From Paracoccus sulfuroxidans (lineage in GTDB: Bacteria; Pseudomonadota; Alphaproteobacteria; Rhodobacterales; Rhodobacteraceae): a stretch of 64,000 bases of DNA. The stretch's first letter is position 1. Every line of letters begins with the position of its first letter. The stretch covers positions 1-64,000 of the forward strand of contig NZ_VLKU01000015.1 in the NCBI RefSeq assembly GCF_007830335.1, read 5' to 3'. The notes below the pieces were generated by a model that saw nothing but the letters and a program-made list of their open reading frames with translations, had not been told where the DNA came from and did not search any database. The translations under genes and the position numbers were made by a program. Shown in pieces: positions 35,428 to 44,733 of this stretch.

Positions 35428-35507
35428 ATATGCGCAGGACATCCTGACGCGGCCCGATCTGCTTGAGCGGGCTTGCGCGACTGCGACAGGGGTGCGAAAG
35501 CGGGCTC

Positions 35508-36167
35508 ATGACAGAGATGAACAAAATCGCGCTGATCACGGGCGCTTCACGCGGCCTTGGTGCCGCATTGGCCGAGGCGCTTGCGGCGCGCGGCTGGCAT
35601 ATTCTGGCGGTCGCCCGCACGACCGGCGCGCTGGAGGAACTCGATGACCGCATCCGCGCGGCGGGCGGCTCGGCCACGCTGGTGCCGATGGATGTCTCGA
35701 ACCCCGAGGCGATGGTCCAGATGGTCAAGGCCGTGGGCGAGCGGTGGGGCGGCGTCGATCTTTGGGCGCATACGGCGATCCATGCAGCCCCCCTGTCGCC
35801 GGTTCCGCATATCGACGCCAAGGATTTCCAGAAATCGGTCGACCTGAACCTGGTGACGACGCGCGGCTTGATCGGGCTGATCGAGCCCTTGCTGCGCGGC
35901 CGTGACGGCACGGCGCTGTTTCTGGACGATCCCCGTGCCGGGCAGAAGTTCTTCGGCAGTTACGGCGCGACCAAGGCGGCGCAGATCCTGCTGGCCCGCA
36001 GCTGGCAGGCCGAAAGCGAAAGCATCGGCCCCCGCGTCGTCATTGCCACGCCCGAGCCCATGCCGACCGCCACCCGCGCCCGCTTCTTCCCCGGCGAGGA
36101 TCGCGAGAAGCTGTCGCCCTGCAAGACCGAGGCCGAGCGCATCCTGTCCGAGATCGCGGGCCTCTAG
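35508..36167 (+). CDS. SDR-family protein, unusual active site
   Basis: A 219-residue short-chain dehydrogenase/reductase homologue. The cofactor site is LITGASRGLGAALA at the start, and DVSNPEA and DLNLVTTRGLI follow the family plan. YGATK carries the catalytic Tyr and Lys. The catalytic Ser position seems replaced (ALFLDDPRAGQKFFGSYGATK has Asp where ISS is usual), so reductase activity is doubtful. The start at 35508 or 35517 cannot be separated. It faces cobQ across a 20-bp gap that contains a hairpin. Confidence 0.85.
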   Translation: MTEMNKIALITGASRGLGAALAEALAARGWHILAVARTTGALEELDDRIRAAGGSATLVPMDVSNPEAMVQMVKAVGERWGGVDLWAHTAIHAAPLSPVPHIDAKDFQKSVDLNLVTTRGLIGLIEPLLRGRDGTALFLDDPRAGQKFFGSYGATKAAQILLARSWQAESESIGPRVVIATPEPMPTATRARFFPGEDREKLSPCKTEAERILSEIAGL

Positions 36168-36174
36168 GCCCGCG
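36155..36174. terminator. Bidirectional hairpin between SDR gene and cobQ
   Basis: An 8-bp perfect inverted repeat CGCGGGCC-TCTA-GGCCCGCG straddles the SDR stop codon, whose TAG begins in the loop. It lies between convergent genes, 13 bases before the cobQ stop. There is no long T run, so termination is likely but not certain. Confidence 0.5.
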
Positions 36175-36186
36175 CACCCCTTTGCT

Positions 36187-37620
36187 TCAGCGCGCCAGCG
36201 TCAGCAGCCGGTCGATGTCGACATGCGCTTCAAGGTGTTCGGCCAGCCGGTCCAGCACCGCCTCGACATCCGCGCCATAGCTCAGCGCCGAGACAGCCCC
36301 GAATTGCGCAAGCCATGCAGCGCGAAACCCGTCCGATGAGAAGAGGCCGTGCAGATAGGTGCCCGCCACCCGGCCATCGGCGCTGATCGCGCCTTCAGGC
36401 CCCGGCAGATGGGCGAAGGGGCGCCGGCAATCGGGCCCCGAGGTGCGGCCCATATGGATCTCATACCCGTCGATGGGCTGGCCCAGAGCCTCGCCCGCAA
36501 TCCGCACGGTACGCTTTTCGCCCGCCATCTGCGTCTCGACATCCAGAAGCCCAAGCGCCTCATCCTCTCCGGCCAGCCCGTCATGGCCTTCGGGGTCAAG
36601 GATTCGCCGCCCCAAAAGCTGGTAGCCGCCGCAGATCCCCAGCACATGGCCGCCGCGTCGCAGATGCGCCGCAAGGTCGATGTCCCAGCCCTGCGCGCGC
36701 AGGAAGGCCAGATCGCCCCGCGTCGACTTCGACCCCGGCAGGATCACCACATCGGCATCCCCCGGCAGAGGCTGCCCCGGCGGCACCATCGTCAGCCGCA
36801 CGCCCGGCTCGGTCGCCAGCGGGTCGAGATCGTCGAAATTGGCGATTCGCAACAGCATGGGACAAGCGATGTGCAGGCGGCCTTCGCCCCGGCTGCGGCG
36901 CAGATCGACAGCATCCTCGGCCGGAAGGCGGGCGGCGTCGGAAAACCACGGCACCAGCCCCAGATCCGGCCAGCCCGTGCGCGCCGTGATGATCTGGCGG
37001 CCCTCATCAAACAGCGCAGGATCGCCCCGGAAGCGGTTGACGATGAACCCCTTTATCATCGCGGCATCTTCCGGATCGATGACCGACTGCGTGCCGACCA
37101 GCTGGGCAATGACGCCGCCCCGGTCGATGTCGCCCACCAGAATCACCGGCACATCCGCCGCCCGGGCAAAGCCCATATTCGCAATGTCACGAGGCCGCAG
37201 ATTGACCTCGGCGGGACTGCCCGCACCCTCGACCAGCACCAGATCATGCGCCTGCCGCAGGCGGTTGAAGCTCTCCAGCACCGCCGTCATCAGCTGCGGC
37301 TTCAGACCCGCATAGTCACGCGCCGCCGCCCGCATGCGCGCCTGCCCCTGTACGACGACCTGCGCGGCGCGGTCGGTTTCGGGCTTGAGCAGGATCGGGT
37401 TCATATGAACCGAAGGCTCCAGCCCCGAGGCGCGGGCCTGCAAGGCCTGCGCGCGGCCGATCTCTCCGCCCTCGGGGGTGACGGCGGCATTGTTCGACAT
37501 ATTCTGCGGTTTGAAGGGTGCAACGCTGATCCCCCGCCGCAGCGCGGCGCGGCACAGGCCCGCCACCAGCAGCGACTTGCCCACATTCGAGCCCGTTCCC
37601 TGAATCATCAACGCCCGCAT
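36187..37620 (-). CDS. cobQ: Cobyric acid synthase
   Basis: A 477-residue ATP-dependent amidotransferase that amidates four side chains of adenosylcobyrinic acid diamide in cobalamin synthesis. The N-terminal dethiobiotin-synthetase-like domain has [43 protein letters not shown] and DIDRGGV. The C-terminal class I glutaminase has [23 protein letters not shown] with the nucleophilic Cys, and YEIHMGRT. No other cobalamin gene and no cobalamin riboswitch is seen in the 69-base gap upstream (37621-37689). Confidence 0.96.
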   Translation of the reverse strand: MRALMIQGTGSNVGKSLLVAGLCRAALRRGISVAPFKPQNMSNNAAVTPEGGEIGRAQALQARASGLEPSVHMNPILLKPETDRAAQVVVQGQARMRAAARDYAGLKPQLMTAVLESFNRLRQAHDLVLVEGAGSPAEVNLRPRDIANMGFARAADVPVILVGDIDRGGVIAQLVGTQSVIDPEDAAMIKGFIVNRFRGDPALFDEGRQIITARTGWPDLGLVPWFSDAARLPAEDAVDLRRSRGEGRLHIACPMLLRIANFDDLDPLATEPGVRLTMVPPGQPLPGDADVVILPGSKSTRGDLAFLRAQGWDIDLAAHLRRGGHVLGICGGYQLLGRRILDPEGHDGLAGEDEALGLLDVETQMAGEKRTVRIAGEALGQPIDGYEIHMGRTSGPDCRRPFAHLPGPEGAISADGRVAGTYLHGLFSSDGFRAAWLAQFGAVSALSYGADVEAVLDRLAEHLEAHVDIDRLLTLAR

Positions 37621-37689
37621 GGAAGCCTCCGCTTGCCTTCCCGTTCATGCGTGACTAGATAGGCGCGTCGCTGAATGAAAGGCCCCGTG

Positions 37690-38211
37690 GTGGAAAACGT
37701 CGTCCTTACCGTGCATCTGATCCTCGCAGTTCTGCTGATCGGTCTGGTGCTTCTGCAACGGTCCGAGGGTGGCGGACTTGGGATTGGCGGCGGCGGCGGT
37801 GGCGTCATGACCGGTCGTCAGGCCGCAAACGCCATGACCCGCCTGACCTGGATGCTGGCTGCGGGCTTCCTTGTGACCTCGCTGTCGCTGACGGTCATTG
37901 CCGCGCGCAACTCCAGCAATGGCTCGATCGCCGACCAGCTGGACCTTGGCGGCGCACCCACGCAAAGCCTGCCGGGCATCGGCGAATACGCTCCGCCTCC
38001 GGGCGCCGGCACCACCGCTCCGGCCCCTGCACCCGCTGCGGGCTCGCCCATCACGCCGCCCGGCGCAACCGCGCCCGCGACTGAAGCCCCTGCGGCTGAA
38101 GCACCCGCTGCGGCAACCCCGGCTCCGGCCCCTGCGGCTGAAGCTCCTGCCGAAGCCGCGACGCCCGAGCCTGCTCCGGCGACACCAGCCACGCCGGGCA
38201 CCACCAACTGA
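37690..38211 (+). CDS. secG: Protein-export membrane subunit SecG with long Ala/Pro tail
   Basis: A 173-residue SecG that supports SecYE translocation. The conserved core is two transmembrane helices around QRSEGGGLGIGGGGGG, from ENVVLTVHLILAVLLIGLVLL to LTWMLAAGFLVTSLSLTVIAAR. The remaining ~100 residues are an unstructured tail of Ala, Pro and Glu repeats, common in Rhodobacteraceae. The GTG at 37690 is chosen because the family begins ENVVL and AAAGG lies 7 bases upstream; ATG 37675 and GTG 37687 are alternatives. It is followed by a UUCG hairpin and then pyrG. Confidence 0.92.
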   Translation: MENVVLTVHLILAVLLIGLVLLQRSEGGGLGIGGGGGGVMTGRQAANAMTRLTWMLAAGFLVTSLSLTVIAARNSSNGSIADQLDLGGAPTQSLPGIGEYAPPPGAGTTAPAPAPAAGSPITPPGATAPATEAPAAEAPAAATPAPAPAAEAPAEAATPEPAPATPATPGTTN

Positions 38212-38223
38212 TACCATTCATAG

Positions 38224-38244
38224 AGGGTGCTTCGGCACCCTTTA
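38224..38244 (+). terminator. UUCG-loop hairpin after secG
   Basis: AGGGTGC-TTCG-GCACCCT is a perfect 7-bp stem closed by the very stable UUCG tetraloop, followed by TTA. The short T tract suggests partial termination before pyrG. Confidence 0.65.
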
Positions 38245-38261
38245 CCACAACTTGCGGTCCG

Positions 38262-38290
38262 TTGCGGCCACGGGAAAAAACCGTTATAGG
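38262..38290 (+). promoter_or_regulatory. Candidate promoter of pyrG
   Basis: TTGCGG (38262-38267) and TATAGG (38285-38290) are spaced by exactly 17 bases, about 70 bases before the pyrG start. A clean sigma-70-like pair is rare in this GC-rich window, and it follows directly on the secG hairpin. Confidence 0.5.
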
Positions 38291-38358
38291 TTTACTCCCG
38301 TGATACCGGTCAGATTCGGACCGCGATCAGCTATTAGATAGACATCACGGGGGCCTCC

Positions 38359-40005
38359 ATGGCGCGTTACATTTTCATCACCGGCGGCGTGGTTTCATCC
38401 CTTGGCAAAGGCCTTGCCTCGGCGGCGCTTGGCGCGCTTCTGCAGGCGCGGGGCTATACGGTCCGTCTGCGCAAGCTCGACCCCTATCTGAACGTCGACC
38501 CCGGCACGATGTCGCCCTTCGAACATGGGGAGGTTTTCGTCACCGACGATGGCGCGGAAACCGACCTGGACCTGGGCCATTACGAACGCTTCACCGGCGT
38601 TTCCGCCCGCCGGACCGACTCCGTCAGCTCGGGCCGCATCTATTCGAACGTGCTGGAGAAAGAGCGGCGCGGCGCCTATCTGGGCAAGACCATTCAGGTC
38701 ATTCCCCACGTCACCAATGAGATCAAGGACTTCCTCGCCGTCGGCGATGATGAGGTCGATTTCATGCTGTGCGAGATCGGCGGCACCGTCGGCGACATCG
38801 AGGGCCTGCCCTTCTTCGAGGCGATCCGCCAGTTCGCGCAGGACCGCCCGCGCGGCCAGTGCATCTTCATGCATCTGACGCTGCTGCCCTATATGGCCGC
38901 CTCGGGTGAGCTGAAGACGAAGCCCACGCAGCACTCGGTCAAGGAACTGCGCTCGATCGGGATTGCGCCCGACGTGCTGGTCTGCCGCAGCGAGCAGCCG
39001 ATTCCGGAAAAGGAACGCGCCAAGATCGCGCTTTTCTGTAACGTCCGCCCCGATGCGGTGATCCCGGCCTATGACCTGAAGACGATCTATGAAGCGCCGC
39101 TGGCCTATCACAAGGCCGGGCTTGATCAGGCGGTGCTGGATGCCTTCGGCATCTCGCCCGCGCCGCGCCCCGACATGACCCGTTGGGAAGACGTGATGGA
39201 CCGGCTGCAGAACGCCGAGGGCGAGGTCCGCATCGCCGTCGTCGGCAAGTACACCCAGCTTGAGGACGCCTATAAATCCGTGGCCGAGGCGCTGACCCAT
39301 GGCGGCATGGCCAATCGCATCCGCGTCAAGGCCGAGTGGATCGACAGCGAGAAGCTGGAAGGCCCCGAAGGCCCGCATCTGCTGGACGGCTATGGCGGCA
39401 TTCTGGTGCCCGGCGGCTTTGGCGAGCGTGGGACCGAAGGCATGATCTCCGCCGCGAAATACGCCCGCGAAAAGAAGGTGCCCTATCTGGGCATCTGTCT
39501 GGGCATGCAGATGGCGGTGATCGAGGCCGCGCGCAACATGGCGGGCATTCCCGACGCGGGCTCGGAAGAGTTCGACCATGAGGCGGGCCAGAAACGCTTC
39601 ACGCCGGTGGTCTATCTGCTGAAGGAATGGATCCAGGGCAATTACAAGGTCCAGCGCAAGCTCAGCGACGACAAGGGCGGTACCATGCGTCTGGGCGCCT
39701 ATACCGCCTCGCTGAAGCCCGACACGCTGATCTCGCAGGTCTATGGCGGCGCGCTGGAGATCGAGGATCGCCACCGTCACCGCTATGAGGTCGACGCGAC
39801 CTACAAGGACCAGCTGGAAAAGGCCGGGCTGACCTTCTCGGGGATGAGCCCGGACGGACGCCTGCCCGAGATCGTCGAGATCGACGGCCACCCCTGGTTC
39901 ATCGGCGTCCAGTTCCACCCGGAACTGAAGTCGAAACCCTTCAGCCCCGCGCCGCTTTTCGCCGATTTCGTGCGCGCCGCGAAAGAGGCCGAGCGGCTGG
40001 TCTGA
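38359..40005 (+). CDS. pyrG: CTP synthase
   Basis: A 548-residue enzyme that aminates UTP to CTP with glutamine. The synthetase domain opens [22 protein letters not shown] with the P-loop and carries [21 protein letters not shown]. The glutaminase domain has [21 protein letters not shown] with the nucleophilic Cys at about 380, and GVQFHPEL at about 517 with the catalytic His. The length is standard. GGGGGCC precedes the ATG. Confidence 0.98.
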   Translation: MARYIFITGGVVSSLGKGLASAALGALLQARGYTVRLRKLDPYLNVDPGTMSPFEHGEVFVTDDGAETDLDLGHYERFTGVSARRTDSVSSGRIYSNVLEKERRGAYLGKTIQVIPHVTNEIKDFLAVGDDEVDFMLCEIGGTVGDIEGLPFFEAIRQFAQDRPRGQCIFMHLTLLPYMAASGELKTKPTQHSVKELRSIGIAPDVLVCRSEQPIPEKERAKIALFCNVRPDAVIPAYDLKTIYEAPLAYHKAGLDQAVLDAFGISPAPRPDMTRWEDVMDRLQNAEGEVRIAVVGKYTQLEDAYKSVAEALTHGGMANRIRVKAEWIDSEKLEGPEGPHLLDGYGGILVPGGFGERGTEGMISAAKYAREKKVPYLGICLGMQMAVIEAARNMAGIPDAGSEEFDHEAGQKRFTPVVYLLKEWIQGNYKVQRKLSDDKGGTMRLGAYTASLKPDTLISQVYGGALEIEDRHRHRYEVDATYKDQLEKAGLTFSGMSPDGRLPEIVEIDGHPWFIGVQFHPELKSKPFSPAPLFADFVRAAKEAERLV

Positions 40006-40071
40006 CGCCCGCCTTGGGCGGGCTGGCCCTTACGGAACGGTTGGCGCATAGTGGCCCTGTTGGAGGGTTCC

Positions 40072-40521
40072 ATGCGTCTTCTACTTGCCCTTTTTCTGCT
40101 CGCCACCCCGGCGGCTGCCGATGCGCCGATCTTCGTGATCGACCAGACGCAGCTGCCCTTCGACCTTGGCCCCGGTGCGCCCGCGAATGCCCCGGCGCGC
40201 GCCGCGAATTCGCCCAATGCTGCGGCGAATTCCTCGGCAAGCTCGGCCAACAGCGGATCAAGCTTTGCCAATTCGCCACGCAATCCGGCGAATGAAAAGC
40301 GGCTGATCTTCACCGCCGAGGGCAATGTTCTGGGCTATTACGCGCCCAACAACAGCGGCACGCTGAACCTCTTCGACGTGAACGGCAAGCGGGTCGCCTA
40401 TCGCCCGCGCGGCTCGAAAAGCCTGTTCTCGAACGACGGGCGCTGGTGCGGCACGGTCGCGAGCAATCAGGGCGGCGGCTTTGCTTTCGGCATTATTCAG
40501 GGCTGCGCGGGCCTTTTCTAG
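40072..40521 (+). CDS. Secreted protein with Asn/Ala-rich linker
   Basis: A 149-residue protein with a signal peptide (MRLLLALFLLATPAAADA) and then a low-complexity stretch of Ala, Asn and Ser (NAPARAANSPNAAANSSASSANSGS). The C-terminal beta domain reads RLIFTAEGNVLGYYAPNNSGTLNLFDVNGKRVAYRPRG. Two Cys (WCGTVA, QGCAGLF) may pair in the periplasm. I know no function. ATG 40072 follows GGAGGG, so the longer frame is rejected. Confidence 0.7.
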   Translation: MRLLLALFLLATPAAADAPIFVIDQTQLPFDLGPGAPANAPARAANSPNAAANSSASSANSGSSFANSPRNPANEKRLIFTAEGNVLGYYAPNNSGTLNLFDVNGKRVAYRPRGSKSLFSNDGRWCGTVASNQGGGFAFGIIQGCAGLF

Positions 40522-40618
40522 GCAAAATGCGCTGGCCGCGCCCGGTTTTGGGCCGCTTTAACCACATTGTCACAATCGGGGATTACACCGCCGCCAACCG
40601 TCAGGAGATCAGGACGCA

Positions 40619-41524
40619 ATGAACGACGCACCCAAGGATTGGTTCCAGGCGGAACTGCAGGAAACGCTGGACGAAGATATCGAGATCGAGCTGGAGGACG
40701 CGGTCCTCTCGCAAGAGATCGCCCGCATCTATCGCGGCAGCCACCCCCATCAGATGGACCGCGCGACCTATTTCCGGGAATTGCTGCGGCTTCAGTCCGA
40801 ACTGATCCGGTTGCAGGACTGGGTCAGCTATCACAAGGAAAAGGTCGTCGTCATTTTCGAGGGCCGCGACAGCGCCGGAAAGGGCGGCGCGATCAAGCGC
40901 ATCACCCAGCGTCTGAACCCGCGCGTCTGCCGCGTGGTCGCCCTGCCCGCGCCCTCGGACCGCGAAAAGACGCAATGGTATTTCCAGCGCTACGTTCCGC
41001 ACCTGCCCGCCGGGGGCGAGATCGTCCTCTTTGACCGCAGCTGGTACAACCGCGCCGGCGTCGAGCGGGTGATGGGCTTTGCCACCGAAGATCAGGTCGC
41101 GCAGTTTTTCGACGACGTCCCGGAATTCGAACGCATGCTGCTGCGCTCGGGCATCCGGTTGGTGAAATACTGGTTCTCGATCACCGATGAGGAACAGCAG
41201 ATGCGCTTTCTCATGCGCATCCACGACCCGCTGAAACAGTGGAAACTGTCGCCGATGGACCTGCAATCCCGCGTCCGCTGGGAGGATTACACCTATGCCA
41301 AGGAAGAGATGTTCGAGCGCACGAACATCCCCGAAGCGCCCTGGTACATCGTCCCCGGCAATGACAAGAAGCGCGCGCGGCTGAACTGCATCTCGCACCT
41401 CCTCGACCAGATCCCCTACGAGAATGTGCCCCATGAAGAGGTCGCCCTGCCCGACCGCATCTTCAACCCCGACTATGAGCGCGAGATCCTGCCGCACGAC
41501 CTTTACGTGCCGCAGAAATACTGA
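40619..41524 (+). CDS. ppk2: Polyphosphate kinase 2
   Basis: A 301-residue single-domain (class I-like) PPK2, which moves phosphate between polyphosphate and nucleotides. Walker A is VIFEGRDSAGKGGAIKRI, Walker B IVLFDRSWYNRAGVERVMGF, and the lid segment contains YWFSITDEEQQMRF. The tail (DKKRARLNCISHLL) is typical. It is preceded by AGGAGATCAGGA and stands alone. The class cannot decide which nucleotide it prefers. Confidence 0.95.
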   Translation: MNDAPKDWFQAELQETLDEDIEIELEDAVLSQEIARIYRGSHPHQMDRATYFRELLRLQSELIRLQDWVSYHKEKVVVIFEGRDSAGKGGAIKRITQRLNPRVCRVVALPAPSDREKTQWYFQRYVPHLPAGGEIVLFDRSWYNRAGVERVMGFATEDQVAQFFDDVPEFERMLLRSGIRLVKYWFSITDEEQQMRFLMRIHDPLKQWKLSPMDLQSRVRWEDYTYAKEEMFERTNIPEAPWYIVPGNDKKRARLNCISHLLDQIPYENVPHEEVALPDRIFNPDYEREILPHDLYVPQKY

Positions 41525-41677
41525 CGCATCACGGCCCGAGACCGGCCTGCAGGGCATCCCGCCTTGCAGGTCGCCCCTTCCCCTACGGAACCCTGTGGGC
41601 GCGATTTGCCCGGAAAATTTTGCTAGATCACCAGTTTCTTCACTTGTTAATGGCACCAGCGCATCTATGATCGCCCC

Positions 41678-42133
41678 ATGTTCCGTAATCTTCTCAGCCG
41701 CCTTTTTTCCGACGAACCGCAGCCCTCGGCCCTGAACAGCCAGGATAGCGAAGTCGCCATCGCCGCCCTGCTGGTGCGCATCGCCCGCGCAGACGACCAT
41801 TATGGCAAGGCCGAGATGCAGCGCATCGACGAGGTGCTGATGCGTCGGCGCAATCTGGACGCCTCGCAGGCCGCCGAGCGCCGCGCCGCAGCCGAGATGA
41901 TCGAGGCCGAGGCCCCCGATACCGTCCGCTTCACCCGCCACATCAAAGAGCGCATCTCGCTGGAGGATCGCATCGGCGTCATCGCCGCGATGTGGGAAAT
42001 CGTCTACGCCGATGGCAAGCGCTCGGCCAGTGAAGAGACGCTGGTGCGTCTGGTCGCAGGCCTTCTGGGCATCCCGGATCGCGATTCGGCGCTGGCGCGT
42101 CAGGGCGTGCTGGCCAGCATGGGTCTGGAATAG
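41678..42133 (+). CDS. TerB-family protein
   Basis: A 151-residue helical protein with a TerB core: EVAIAALLVRIARADDHYGKAEMQRIDEVLMRR in the first half and DRIGVIAAMWEIVYADGKRSASEETLVRLVAGLLGI in the second, with the repeated A-R-A-D / Y-A-D-G acidic motif. The family is linked to stress and tellurite resistance and is thought to bind metal ions or membranes. No other ter gene is nearby. The start MFRNLLSRLF suggests an amphipathic N-terminal helix. Confidence 0.85.
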   Translation: MFRNLLSRLFSDEPQPSALNSQDSEVAIAALLVRIARADDHYGKAEMQRIDEVLMRRRNLDASQAAERRAAAEMIEAEAPDTVRFTRHIKERISLEDRIGVIAAMWEIVYADGKRSASEETLVRLVAGLLGIPDRDSALARQGVLASMGLE

Positions 42134-42210
42134 CTCATTCTGGTTCGCAGGCCCCGCAGGGACCCAACGAAACCATTGCATTCCCGCCATAAATATCGCC
42201 TCATGACGGC

Positions 42211-43023
42211 ATGATGACGAACGCCGAAACGCCCCTTTCCCCACCGGATGCGACATCCGTGATCGAGGTTCAGGACCTCTATAAATCCTACGGGAATCTT
42301 GAGGTTTTGAAGGGCGTCAGCCTGCGCGCCCCGCGCGGCCATGTCATCAGCCTGATCGGTTCTTCCGGATCGGGCAAATCCACGCTTCTGCGCTGCTGCA
42401 ACCTGCTGGAGGACAGCCAGTCCGGCGAAATCCTGTTCGAGGGCGAGCCGGTGCGCTGGAAAAAGACCTCCTCCGGTCGGGTCGCGGCCGACCGCGCGCA
42501 GGTCACGCGGATGCGCACCAATCTGTCGATGGTGTTCCAGCAGTTCAATCTGTGGTCCCATCTGACCGTCCTGCAAAACGTGATGGAGGCTCCGGTCACC
42601 GTGCTTGGCCGCAGCCGGGCCGAGGTCGAGCCTCGGGCCCGCGAACTTCTGGCCAAGGTGGGCATCGGCGACAAGGCCGACGCCTGGCCCGCACAGCTTT
42701 CGGGGGGCCAGCAACAGCGCGCGGCCATCGCCCGGGCGCTTTGCATGGAGCCGAAGGCGCTGCTGCTGGATGAGCCCACCAGCGCGCTTGACCCCGAACT
42801 GCAGCAGGAGGTCGTGAAGGTCATCAAGGCACTGGCCGCCGAGCATCGGACGATGCTGCTGGTGACCCATGACATGCGGCTGGCCGCCGATGTCAGCGAT
42901 CACGTCGTCTTCCTGCATCAGGGCCGGATCGAAGAACAAGGCCCACCCGCACAGCTTTTCGGCGCGCCAAAGACCGAACGTCTGTGCCAATTCCTGAGCG
43001 CCAGCATGGCGCCTCAGGCTTAA
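42211..43023 (+). CDS. Polar amino-acid/amine ABC transporter ATPase
   Basis: A 270-residue ATPase of the HisP/GlnQ type: Walker A IGSSGSGKSTLLRC, Q-loop FQQFNLW, signature LSGGQQQRAAIARAL, Walker B ALLLDEPTSALDPE and switch LLVTHDM. It energises the two permeases downstream. The order ATPase, binding protein, two permeases, PuuA-like enzyme forms one operon (42211-46892), which points to uptake and use of a basic amino acid or polyamine-like amine. Confidence 0.93.
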   Translation: MMTNAETPLSPPDATSVIEVQDLYKSYGNLEVLKGVSLRAPRGHVISLIGSSGSGKSTLLRCCNLLEDSQSGEILFEGEPVRWKKTSSGRVAADRAQVTRMRTNLSMVFQQFNLWSHLTVLQNVMEAPVTVLGRSRAEVEPRARELLAKVGIGDKADAWPAQLSGGQQQRAAIARALCMEPKALLLDEPTSALDPELQQEVVKVIKALAAEHRTMLLVTHDMRLAADVSDHVVFLHQGRIEEQGPPAQLFGAPKTERLCQFLSASMAPQA

Positions 43024-43075
43024 GAACCCGCGCGGCCCAAAGCCGCCCGAAGAAGACCAACAGGAGAGCCAAAGA

Positions 43076-43807
43076 ATGAAAAAACTGATCCTCGCCGCCA
43101 CCGCAATCGCCCTGACCAGCGGCGCCGCCATGGCCGCACCCGTGCGCATCGCCACCGAGGGCGCCTACCCTCCCTACAACCTCGTCAATGACCAAACCGG
43201 TCAGGTCGACGGGTTCGAGGTCGAGCTGGGCAATGAGCTGTGCAAGCGCGCCCAGCTGGAATGCACCTGGGTCAAGAACGACTGGGATTCGATCATCCCG
43301 AACCTGGTTTCGTCGAACTATGATGCGATCATGGCGGGCATGAGCATCACCGAGGAACGCAAGAAGGCCGTGTCCTTCACGCAGGCCTATTACCCGCCGA
43401 ACCCCTCGGCCTATGCGGCCCCTACCGCCGACACCAATGTCGAGGCGGGCGTCGTCGCGGCGCAGACCAACACCATTCAGGCGGCCCATGTGGCCGAAAG
43501 CGGCGCGACGCTGCTGGAATTCGCCACCCCCGACGAAGCCGTTGGCGCGGTCCGCAACGGTGAGGCCGAGGCCGTCTTTGCCGACAAGGACTTCCTCGTT
43601 CCGATCGTCGAGCAGTCGGGCGGTGCCATGGTCTGGGTCGAGGGCAAGGATGACATCCCGCTGGGCGATGGCATCGGCATGGCCGTGCGCCAGTCCGACA
43701 CCGAGCTGAAGGACAAGTTCGACGCCGCCATCAAGTCGATGAAAGACGATGGCACGCTGAACACGCTGTCGAAGAAGTGGTTCGGCGAAGACGCCCTGCA
43801 GTTCTGA
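43076..43807 (+). CDS. Periplasmic amino-acid-binding protein
   Basis: A 243-residue family-3 solute-binding protein with signal peptide MKKLILAATAIALTSGAAMA. RIATEGAYPPYNLVND, GFEVELGNELCKRAQLECTWV and WDSIIPNLVSSNYDAIMAGMSITEERKKAVSFTQAYY are the standard ligand-domain motifs. The pattern is nearest to lysine/arginine/ornithine and histidine binders, so a basic ligand is likely. A hairpin directly after it may allow more binding protein than permease to be made. Confidence 0.93.
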   Translation: MKKLILAATAIALTSGAAMAAPVRIATEGAYPPYNLVNDQTGQVDGFEVELGNELCKRAQLECTWVKNDWDSIIPNLVSSNYDAIMAGMSITEERKKAVSFTQAYYPPNPSAYAAPTADTNVEAGVVAAQTNTIQAAHVAESGATLLEFATPDEAVGAVRNGEAEAVFADKDFLVPIVEQSGGAMVWVEGKDDIPLGDGIGMAVRQSDTELKDKFDAAIKSMKDDGTLNTLSKKWFGEDALQF

Positions 43808-43817
43808 CATGAAACTT

Positions 43818-43841
43818 GCCCCGTCCGTTTCCGGGCGGGGC
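43818..43841 (+). promoter_or_regulatory. Intercistronic hairpin between binding protein and permease
   Basis: GCCCCGTCC and GGGCGGGGC form a 9-bp stem with one G-T pair around a 6-base loop, starting 11 bases after the binding-protein stop and with no T run. In such operons a hairpin here protects the upstream message or attenuates the downstream genes. Confidence 0.5.
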
Positions 43842-43854
43842 CAGCAGGTGCCCG

Positions 43855-44733
43855 ATGTTCGCTTACTGCGCTGATCCCAAGTCGCTCGAAGGGCTGGAAT
43901 GGCTGTCGTGTTATCTCACGTCGGGCGCCCATCGGCTCTTTTATCTGTCCTTCGGCACGGTCATCCTGCTTTTGCTGATCACCGCGCCGGTGGCGCTTTT
44001 GTTTGGCTTCGGCGGTGCCATGGCCTCGCGCTCGCGCTTTGCGCCGCTGCGCTGGTTCGGGCGCATCTACACCTCGATGGTGCGGGGCGTGCCGGACATC
44101 ATCTTCTTCCTGTTCGTGCCGATTGCGCTGGATCAGGCGTTCGAATGGCTGCGCGCCAAGGTCTATTGCGACCCCTCGGTCCCGATCCGGCAGGGCAATG
44201 AGTTTCTGGTCTGCCCGGCTGCCAAACTGCCGCTTTCAACCGCGCCGGAATGGATCCATCAGGCCTATGGCATCACGCTGGCAGTCATCGCGTTTTCGGT
44301 CGTGTTCGGGGCCTTCGCGGCGAATGTGCTTTACGGCGCGATGAATGCCGTGCCCCGCGCCCAGCTGGAAACGGCCGAAGCCTACGGCATGTCGCCCCGG
44401 CAGGTGAACCGCCGCATCCTGATCCCGCAGATGTGGACCTATGCGCTGCCGGGCCTGTCGAACCTGTGGATGATCCTGATCAAGGCCACGCCCCTGCTGT
44501 TCGTCCTGGGGGTCGAGGATATCGTCTATTGGGCGCGCGAGCTGGGCTCGTCAAAGACCAATGCCTATGCCTATCCGCATCCCGACTGGCGGCTTTACTA
44601 TTTCCTGGGGATTTTGGTGTTCTATCTGCTGATGACCTGGGGGTCCGAGCGTGTCTTCGCCCGCATCCGGCGCCGCCTGTCCTCGGGTCAGGCCACCGCC
44701 GCCGGTGAGGCGATGCGAAAGGCCCCGGCATGA
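43855..44733 (+). CDS. ABC transporter permease 1
   Basis: A 292-residue inner-membrane permease. LFYLSFGTVILLLLITAPVALLFGF is an early helix, and the family EAA-type loop is ETAEAYGMSPRQVNRRILIPQMWTYALPGL. It has about five membrane spans. A Cys-containing loop (VYCDPSVPIRQGNEFLVCPAAKL) is an insert not usual in HisQ/HisM. ATG 43855 follows CAGGTG. Its stop overlaps the start of permease 2, with which it should form a heterodimer. Confidence 0.9.
   Translation: MFAYCADPKSLEGLEWLSCYLTSGAHRLFYLSFGTVILLLLITAPVALLFGFGGAMASRSRFAPLRWFGRIYTSMVRGVPDIIFFLFVPIALDQAFEWLRAKVYCDPSVPIRQGNEFLVCPAAKLPLSTAPEWIHQAYGITLAVIAFSVVFGAFAANVLYGAMNAVPRAQLETAEAYGMSPRQVNRRILIPQMWTYALPGLSNLWMILIKATPLLFVLGVEDIVYWARELGSSKTNAYAYPHPDWRLYYFLGILVFYLLMTWGSERVFARIRRRLSSGQATAAGEAMRKAPA

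Noticed and set aside
34053..35429. 458-aa minus-strand frame opposite gltA
   Set aside because: Antisense of a certain citrate synthase gene; composition is that of a frame shadow.
37621..37689. Cobalamin riboswitch upstream of cobQ
   Set aside because: The gap to secG is too short and shows no B12-box-like sequence.
38395..39918. 507-aa minus-strand frame opposite pyrG
   Set aside because: Antisense of CTP synthase; no recognisable domain.
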